From Phoronis australis (taxonomy: Eukaryota; Phoronida; Phoronidae), in the NCBI GenBank assembly GCA_002633005.1, contig NMRA01000086.1, positions 1 to 64,000 of the forward strand: a stretch of 64,000 nucleotides of DNA, given 5' to 3'. Made by a program: the position numbers and the translations under genes. The notes beneath the pieces are model-generated. The model worked only from the letters and a program-made list of their open reading frames with translations, was not told the DNA's origin and did no database searches. Each line of letters starts with the position of its first letter. Position 1 is the stretch's first letter. Below are positions 60,432 through 64,000 of the stretch, in pieces.

Positions 60432-60578
60432 GGCAGGGGCGGATCCAAGATTTTTTAAATGGGGGTCGAATCAAGGACTTTTTTTAAAAAGGTCAACAAT
60501 TCTAGATTTGACATCCTAAAATCAAGGGAAAGGGGGTCCACACCCCTTGACCTTCCGCTATTGATCCGCCAATGATTG
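60432..60578. mobile_element. Small MITE with CAGGGGCGGATCC ends (about 147 bp)
   Basis: CAGGGGCGGATCCAAG at the left and TTGATCCGCCAATG at the right form imperfect inverted ends around an AT-rich centre with GGGGGTC and its inverse. The same end signature occurs near 17938, 49249, 49514 and 59860. It resembles hAT-type MITEs; no clear 8-bp duplication. Confidence 0.5.
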
Positions 60579-61340
60579 AACAAACAATGACCGACACGAA
60601 ATGTGTTTAAAAGCCAGTCGTGTAATGTAAATAAAAGCAGCGAAACAAGAGAATGGTCTTTAGTCTGTTAGGCCGTTAACGTCACTAACCATTGTTGCAC
60701 GGAAGGTCAGAAGGACCAGAGGAACACCAATTGACGCTGCGAAATGTCTCTCCAAGCCATAGTGTATTTTAGGAAAGGAATCATCAACACGTTTACTTCG
60801 AGAAATTCTCTTGCAACTAAGACACGCAATACTTGCAAGAACTATGTTTAGACGATAAACATTAGACGATTATTTTACTCATTATTTTTAATCGTAGCTT
60901 TAATTTATGCTTGAGCACTTCACGTGTATATCGCTGAGTTTTAATCGCAATTTTTATCGCCATTTCACCACTTTAACCATGTTGTGGTCTCAGCAGGTGA
61001 TCGCTGATTTTAGAGATCATTTGCCAGTTACAATCAATCATTTTCAGCGGGTACTGATCAAAATCAGTGAAACTGAAATTTCTTAGAGTTTAATTGGTAT
61101 GTTGAAATAATGGTTGGCACAGTAATTAAAACTTTAATGAAATTTTCTTTATTCAATACAAGCAATCTGTCTATGACCAGTTTTATCAGGTTTTCTTGCA
61201 ACCCTCCTTCAGTTCATCTGTCCCGTTGTAGTCCGGGAGCCAGGGTGCTGAACTTGGATTTGCCGGATAAAGTTTTTTCTTTGCTGTTTCATGTATCCCA
61301 GGGTTAAGTAACCATGGTTTAGGGGCTGACCGTTCGCAAC
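60579..61340. other. Intergenic, nothing recognised
   Basis: AT-rich sequence without a plausible gene. Only short, motif-free frames. Confidence 0.4.
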
Positions 61341-61349
61341 CCTTGAGCA

Positions 61350-64000
61350 TTTTTTAAATGTGCAAATTAAGGTCGCCATTATGCAAAATTCTATTTTTGC
61401 TTATAATTTCCTTACCAAGCACTGCAGCCAGATAATTTTGACGATTTTACCCAATGTTTTCATGGTCAACGAATCTAATAGTGCAATTTTTTTCGGTAAA
61501 TGTACTGTTAATTTACATAATTTATGCAAATTAAGGCCGCCATTACTCAAAATTCTTCTTGTGCTTATAGCTACTGTACCAGGCACCACAGATGAACTAT
61601 GATGGTATTTGCACCTATATTCTTTTGGTCAATTAGTTTAATGAAATCGGTTTGCATGTTTTTACATGATAAATTTGCATAATTAATGCAAATTTGCATA
61701 ACTAATGCAAATTAGGGGCGCCATTCTACTCGTGCTTTTAGCTGCGGTACCAAGCACCACAGGTAAACTCTCATGATATTTGAACCTATGTTCCTTTGGT
61801 CAATTAGGTTAGTGAAACCAGTTTGCAAGTTGCATGATAAATTAGCACAATTTATGCAAATAAAGTAGACCAATAATAAAAATTCTGTTTCTTACGGAGG
61901 CACTACATGTAGATTATTTTGGTATTTTTACAGATGAATTTAATGTAATCTGTCATTACATCATAAATATAAATAATCTGTAATTTTTTACCCAACATTT
62001 CAAATTCTTGTTTTGTCTGATGCCCAGGGCATATGCAGTAGATGACCAAATTGTTTAATTGCATCAACCTAGGACAATAACTTATCGAATGGAGACCAGT
62101 CACAAAAACGTTTCAAATGCTAATTCAATGACTCGGAACGTGAGCACACTACAGTATAACGTGCCCAAAATATTGTGCGGGGTAGAAAATTGACAGTGCA
62201 ATTGTATCTACTTGAATTTCGTGGAATCTGACCTTTGCAGCTACACCTAATCATCACCAGTATGCAATAAGAGCGAGTTGTACACCATGCGGAATTATAG
62301 ATGGTGAGAGTAATTTGTTTATGGCATCTTTCTTCCATCAGTAGACCTCGGGATCTAGAGCTGGTGATATTCCACCCCATGACTGACTGTTAATGGGCTC
62401 TGTTTAGGTTTACATTCTCTGTGAATGCCTCTGTTGTCGGTGACAGTTTGAGGGCGGACATATATTTCTTGCTATTTCTCTTCCCCATACCAGTAATCTG
62501 ATTCCTGACATCTTCCCGATTCTCTTCATTCCATAACAGGCGCACATACATTTACTGGCCTGTTTCATGACATCAGAAAAATGTGCATTAAAAGTGACGA
62601 TGGCAGACAGATCATGTCCAACCTTCAATATTTTAACGATGGAACCCTTCATAGTAGCATGCCACCGTGTTACACCCCTACAGGGCTTGGGCAGGGAGGA
62701 GACCTTCACAATGTCGCCACATGTTTCCACTGTTAACTTCGTTTCTTCGCCGGACTGTTCTACACTTACTAGGTGATTTCATGGTTGCGGTATTGATTGA
62801 AGATTTTCCTTGTCTCAGTAATGCACATGAAAGACAAAGACATTTTTGTCACCAGAAACAACTTAAAATTTCTTTAAGTTCATATGCACATTTCACGTCC
62901 TGTTGCATAATAATGGAGCTAGCTTCTTCGTGGGATGTCTACAATGTCCTGGTACTATCTAAGGGACAAGGATCTTCATCAATGATTACCTATTTGTGTT
63001 CCTAGCGTACTGCTAGCCTTTCTCGAAGTCTGATAACATTGCCTGCCCCATTCTTATTATTTCATGTACGTTACCTGTTGGAGTAGCAATCACACTGCGT
63101 CTTTGGGATGGACATTGGGATCCAATAGATCGATGCTGGTATATACTTTTGACACATTCATGCAATATCCTGGGCACGTGCATCAAGACGTGCCTTACTT
63201 TCTTCCCTGTGATAGGTTTTAGTACAAGATCTAATGTTACCGCCCTCCATCTCGCCAAGATCTGTTTCAATTTTGTAGGACGAACGGCAACTTGTGCCCA
63301 AAGCTTAAGAGTCTCTTCTTTGAGGGCAATTCCCTACTATTCCCTCACTACTGTATTCGTACCTCATCAATGTGGTCCCTATAAACTGATCGTTCCGAGC
63401 CCCATTCCAGCATTAACCCAAGTCATTAAACTAATCTGCGTTTTTTCAATGGTCTGTGGGAGCGCAGGGCAATAGGCAATACCTTTTTTGGAATTTAAGA
63501 TCTCAAACTGCAGAACACACACTACACAAAATATTTTCTTACTTCATCATCAAAGAGGATATTCTGCTACAACCTGCAAACAGATTTCATTAAATTCATT
63601 GACCACTGAAACATGGGTGCAAATATTTATAACTAACCTCTGGTGTCTGATGCAGCAGTTGTAAGCACAAGTACAATTTTGAATACGGCAGCTGTAATTT
63701 GTGTAAATTATCAATTATGCAAATTCATGATGACCACGAAATCATGAGATCAATTCGAAAATAATTGACATGCAATGCCCGTAAGGAAATTATGAACAGA
63801 AACAGTATTTGGAATACTGGTGTCTTTTATTTGTAACAACTTGCAAACTCATTTCACAGAAACATGGATAGACGTTAAAGTAGTTTACTTGGGGTGCCTA
63901 GTACTTCAGCTATAAGCAAAAGTAGAATTTTGAATAATGGCGGCCTTAATTTGTATATATTATGCAAATCTACGATGTATCCACTAGCAAACGAGGTCCA
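61350..64000. mobile_element. DNA element with inverted subterminal repeat arrays, cut by the right edge
   Basis: On the left, four units of about 165 bp contain GCAAATTAAGGTCGCCATTA-type text (61362, 61528, 61705, 61856), each followed by GCTTATAGCTAC...ACCAGGCACCACAG. On the right, the same unit appears inverted (63676 and 63929, with TTTTGAATAATGGCGGCCTT). The arrangement implies a DNA element with inverted repeat-rich ends around a decayed coding centre (62120-63475). The right end lies outside the window, so no target duplication can be read. Confidence 0.6.
62120..63270 (-). pseudogene. Decayed transposon-associated protein with a Cys-rich segment
   Basis: Minus-strand frames at 63270-63013, 62730-62410 and 62380-62120 read, in order: a basic segment; a segment with LKVGHDLSAIVTFNAHF and KCMCACYGMKRIGKMS; and a segment ending IRCSCKGQIP...YNCTVNF. 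The second and third resemble a poorly named invertebrate repeat-associated protein family, in which a CYG motif near the middle is followed by an IRCSCKxxCxxxRCxC cysteine cluster near the C-terminus. Stops and frame changes separate the segments. The family match is from memory and moderate. Confidence 0.4.

Noticed and set aside
1-64000. tRNA, rRNA or snRNA genes
   Set aside because: No conserved box or cloverleaf was convincing by eye. A covariance-model scan would be needed to exclude them.

Overview
This is animal nuclear DNA, not prokaryotic. Three protein-coding genes are recognisable only after splicing at GT-AG introns. Between them lies AT-rich sequence full of mobile-element remnants, foldback elements and minisatellites. 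The gene set (a calpain-7 with two MIT domains, an animal DUF4291 gene, a patched-domain protein) together with THAP/TTAA elements and HINE-like repeats suggests a marine invertebrate. A lancelet or acorn worm is a reasonable guess, but the species cannot be fixed from the sequence alone. There are assembly gaps at 15993-15995, 38622 and 49605-49695.

Layout. 1-898: GC-rich 57-bp minisatellite and a hexanucleotide run. 1860-3525: THAP/TTAA (Kolobok-like) DNA transposon with about 150-bp terminal inverted repeats. 3997-4804: foldback element. 4900-17350: block of diverged copies of one non-coding repeat, interrupted by two large arrays of about 148-bp core repeats (8937-10680, 11045-12700), two foldback elements and a small MITE. 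17350-22900: gene-poor. 22909-43274 (+): calpain-7, 18 coding exons found and one missing. Its introns carry an antisense LINE fragment, two antisense copies of the core-repeat element and four tandem arrays. 43976-44875: second, shorter THAP/TTAA element. 44876-48115: intergenic. 48116-52991 (+): four-exon DUF4291 gene. 55080-59484 (-): three-exon patched-domain (PTCHD3-like) gene, convergent with the DUF4291 gene. 61350-64000: decayed element flanked by inverted subterminal repeat arrays, running off the right edge.

The three genes share no obvious pathway. Calpain-7 is a cytosolic cysteine protease that docks on ESCRT-III through its MIT domains. The patched-domain protein is a 12-span RND-type membrane protein. 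DUF4291 has no known function. The strongest observations are: (i) a calpain-7 exon absent exactly where a perfect 79-bp satellite ends in an assembly gap; (ii) a 58-bp minisatellite that has copied the calpain-7 exon-11 splice donor three more times; (iii) a HINE/Helentron-like family whose core repeats form an A-B-C higher-order array, most monomers carrying a CTCF-like motif; and (iv) a perfect 71-bp palindrome inside the DUF4291 gene.
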